Made by a program: the position numbers and the translations under genes. From positions 86,743 to 92,729 of the forward strand of contig NVWZ01000002.1 in assembly GCA_002746365.1 (NCBI GenBank): a stretch of 5,987 bases of DNA, written 5' to 3'. Shown one piece after another: positions 5,519-5,987 of the stretch. The number at the start of each line of letters is the position of its first letter. The first letter of the stretch is position 1. The notes under the pieces are model-generated. The model searched no databases. It was not told the DNA's origin and saw nothing but the letters and a program-made list of their open reading frames with translations. Source of the stretch: Thiotrichaceae bacterium (GTDB taxonomy: Bacteria > Pseudomonadota > Gammaproteobacteria > SZUA-229).

Positions 5519-5769
5519 AGCTTTCATATATCCTTCGTCGCTATTTTATCGCTAAATCGCTTAAATGTGCATATTTAATCCTTGAACAAAGCTATATAAA
5601 TAACTTTAATTATTTAAACTTTATGTGTTGATGTTTCGGCAAAACACTGTTGAAATAATGACATCAAATGTACCAAAACGCCTCTTTTTAGACTTTTACT
5701 GTCTATACTTTAGTTAATTTATTCCCATTACTTTCTTTCATCTCTGCGAATGAGATACTTATTTAAAAC
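5519..5769. other. AT-rich leader region upstream of the thioredoxin-like gene
   Basis: No convincing gene lies here. It holds three short TCGCT copies at 5538, 5549 and 5557, a promoter-like pair (5582-5610), and a second weak -10-like TATACT at 5704-5709 without a good -35. A 28-codon frame at 5631-5717 has no ribosome binding site and is probably chance. Confidence 0.5.
5582..5610 (+). promoter_or_regulatory. Possible promoter for the thioredoxin-like gene
   Basis: TTGAAC (5582-5587) and TTTAAT (5605-5610) are separated by 17 bp, with 4 of 6 and 5 of 6 consensus matches. Transcription from here would leave an unusually long leader of about 150 nt before the ATG at 5770. The TATACT at 5704-5709 would give a shorter leader but lacks a -35 partner. 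Confidence 0.3.
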
Positions 5770-5987
5770 ATGATAAAACAAAAACTTATAACAAATATTT
5801 CAGTTTGCTTGTCACTTCTAATCAGTTCCTACGCTTATGCTCAACAAGCGCCTACTTTCGAGTTACCCGGTGACAACAAAACCATAAATTTAGAAAAACT
5901 TAAGGGCAAAGTGGTCTATTTAGATTTCTGGGCCTCCTGGTGCGTTCCCTGCCGAAAGTCGTTTCCGTGGATGAATGATATGCATTC
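5770..5987 (+). CDS. Exported TlpA/ResA-type thioredoxin-fold protein, N-terminal part
   Basis: The first 72 codons of a periplasmic thiol-disulfide protein, cut by the right edge; the family is usually about 150-180 aa. Seen: a signal peptide with basic start (MIKQK), hydrophobic core (about residues 6-20) and a likely cleavage site AYA|QQ after residue 24; then APTFELPG, a short LEKLKGKVVYLDFWASW strand region, and the redox motif CVPC (C58, C61) followed by RKSFPWMN. The APxFxLP...LKGKVV...DFWASWCxPC order is characteristic of TlpA-like reductases. The ATG at 5770 is the first possible start, since an in-frame TAA stands at 5764-5766; the ribosome binding site is weak. It is transcribed away from manC, and nothing links it to polysaccharide synthesis. 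Likely roles are reduction of apocytochromes or other exported thiol proteins; the exact partner is unknown. Confidence 0.85.
   Translation, partial: MIKQKLITNISVCLSLLISSYAYAQQAPTFELPGDNKTINLEKLKGKVVYLDFWASWCVPCRKSFPWMNDMH

Noticed and set aside
5538..5561. Three TCGCT copies spaced 11 and 8 bp apart
   Set aside because: They are too short and too irregularly spaced to call iterons or an operator array.
5631..5717. 28-codon plus-strand frame upstream of the thioredoxin-like gene
   Set aside because: It has no ribosome binding site, no recognisable motif, and a length expected by chance.

Overview
The window looks like part of a chromosomal surface-polysaccharide (capsule, exopolysaccharide or O-antigen) locus, probably from a gammaproteobacterium of moderate to low G+C. 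This assignment rests on protein style, AT-rich intergenic DNA and the type of palindromic repeats present; no marker gene in the window fixes the taxon.

Layout, read in the direction of transcription on the minus strand. The cluster begins with manC (5250-3829), a bifunctional mannose-1-phosphate guanylyltransferase / mannose-6-phosphate isomerase. It overlaps by one base (TAATG) with an extended-SDR sugar-nucleotide 4-epimerase (3829-2897). A stem-loop and a roughly 300-base AT-rich gap follow. Then come ugd, UDP-glucose 6-dehydrogenase (2598-1294), a UDP-glucuronate 4-epimerase (1179-169), and the first 49 codons of what looks like a Wzx-type flippase starting at a TTG codon (148-1, running off the edge). 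On the plus strand at the right end (5770-5987, cut by the edge) is the start of an unrelated exported TlpA/ResA-type thioredoxin-fold protein.

Together the complete genes make activated sugars: GDP-mannose (ManC), UDP-Gal or UDP-GalNAc (310-aa epimerase, substrate uncertain), UDP-GlcA (Ugd) and UDP-GalA (GlcA 4-epimerase). The flippase would move the lipid-linked repeat unit across the inner membrane. No glycosyltransferase or polymerase lies in the window; they would be expected past position 1. The inferred product is an acidic heteropolysaccharide containing mannose and uronic acids.

The 519-base gap between manC and the thioredoxin gene is the richest non-coding part. It holds a consensus TATAAT -10 box for manC with an 18-bp dyad just upstream of it, and a 156-bp element with 19/20-bp terminal inverted repeats and a near-perfect 11-bp target-site duplication. 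That element is a MITE and itself contains a REP-like GTCATTGCGAG palindrome. I saw no CRISPR array, tRNA, rRNA or clearly new protein system; the structured non-coding DNA is what deserves a second look.
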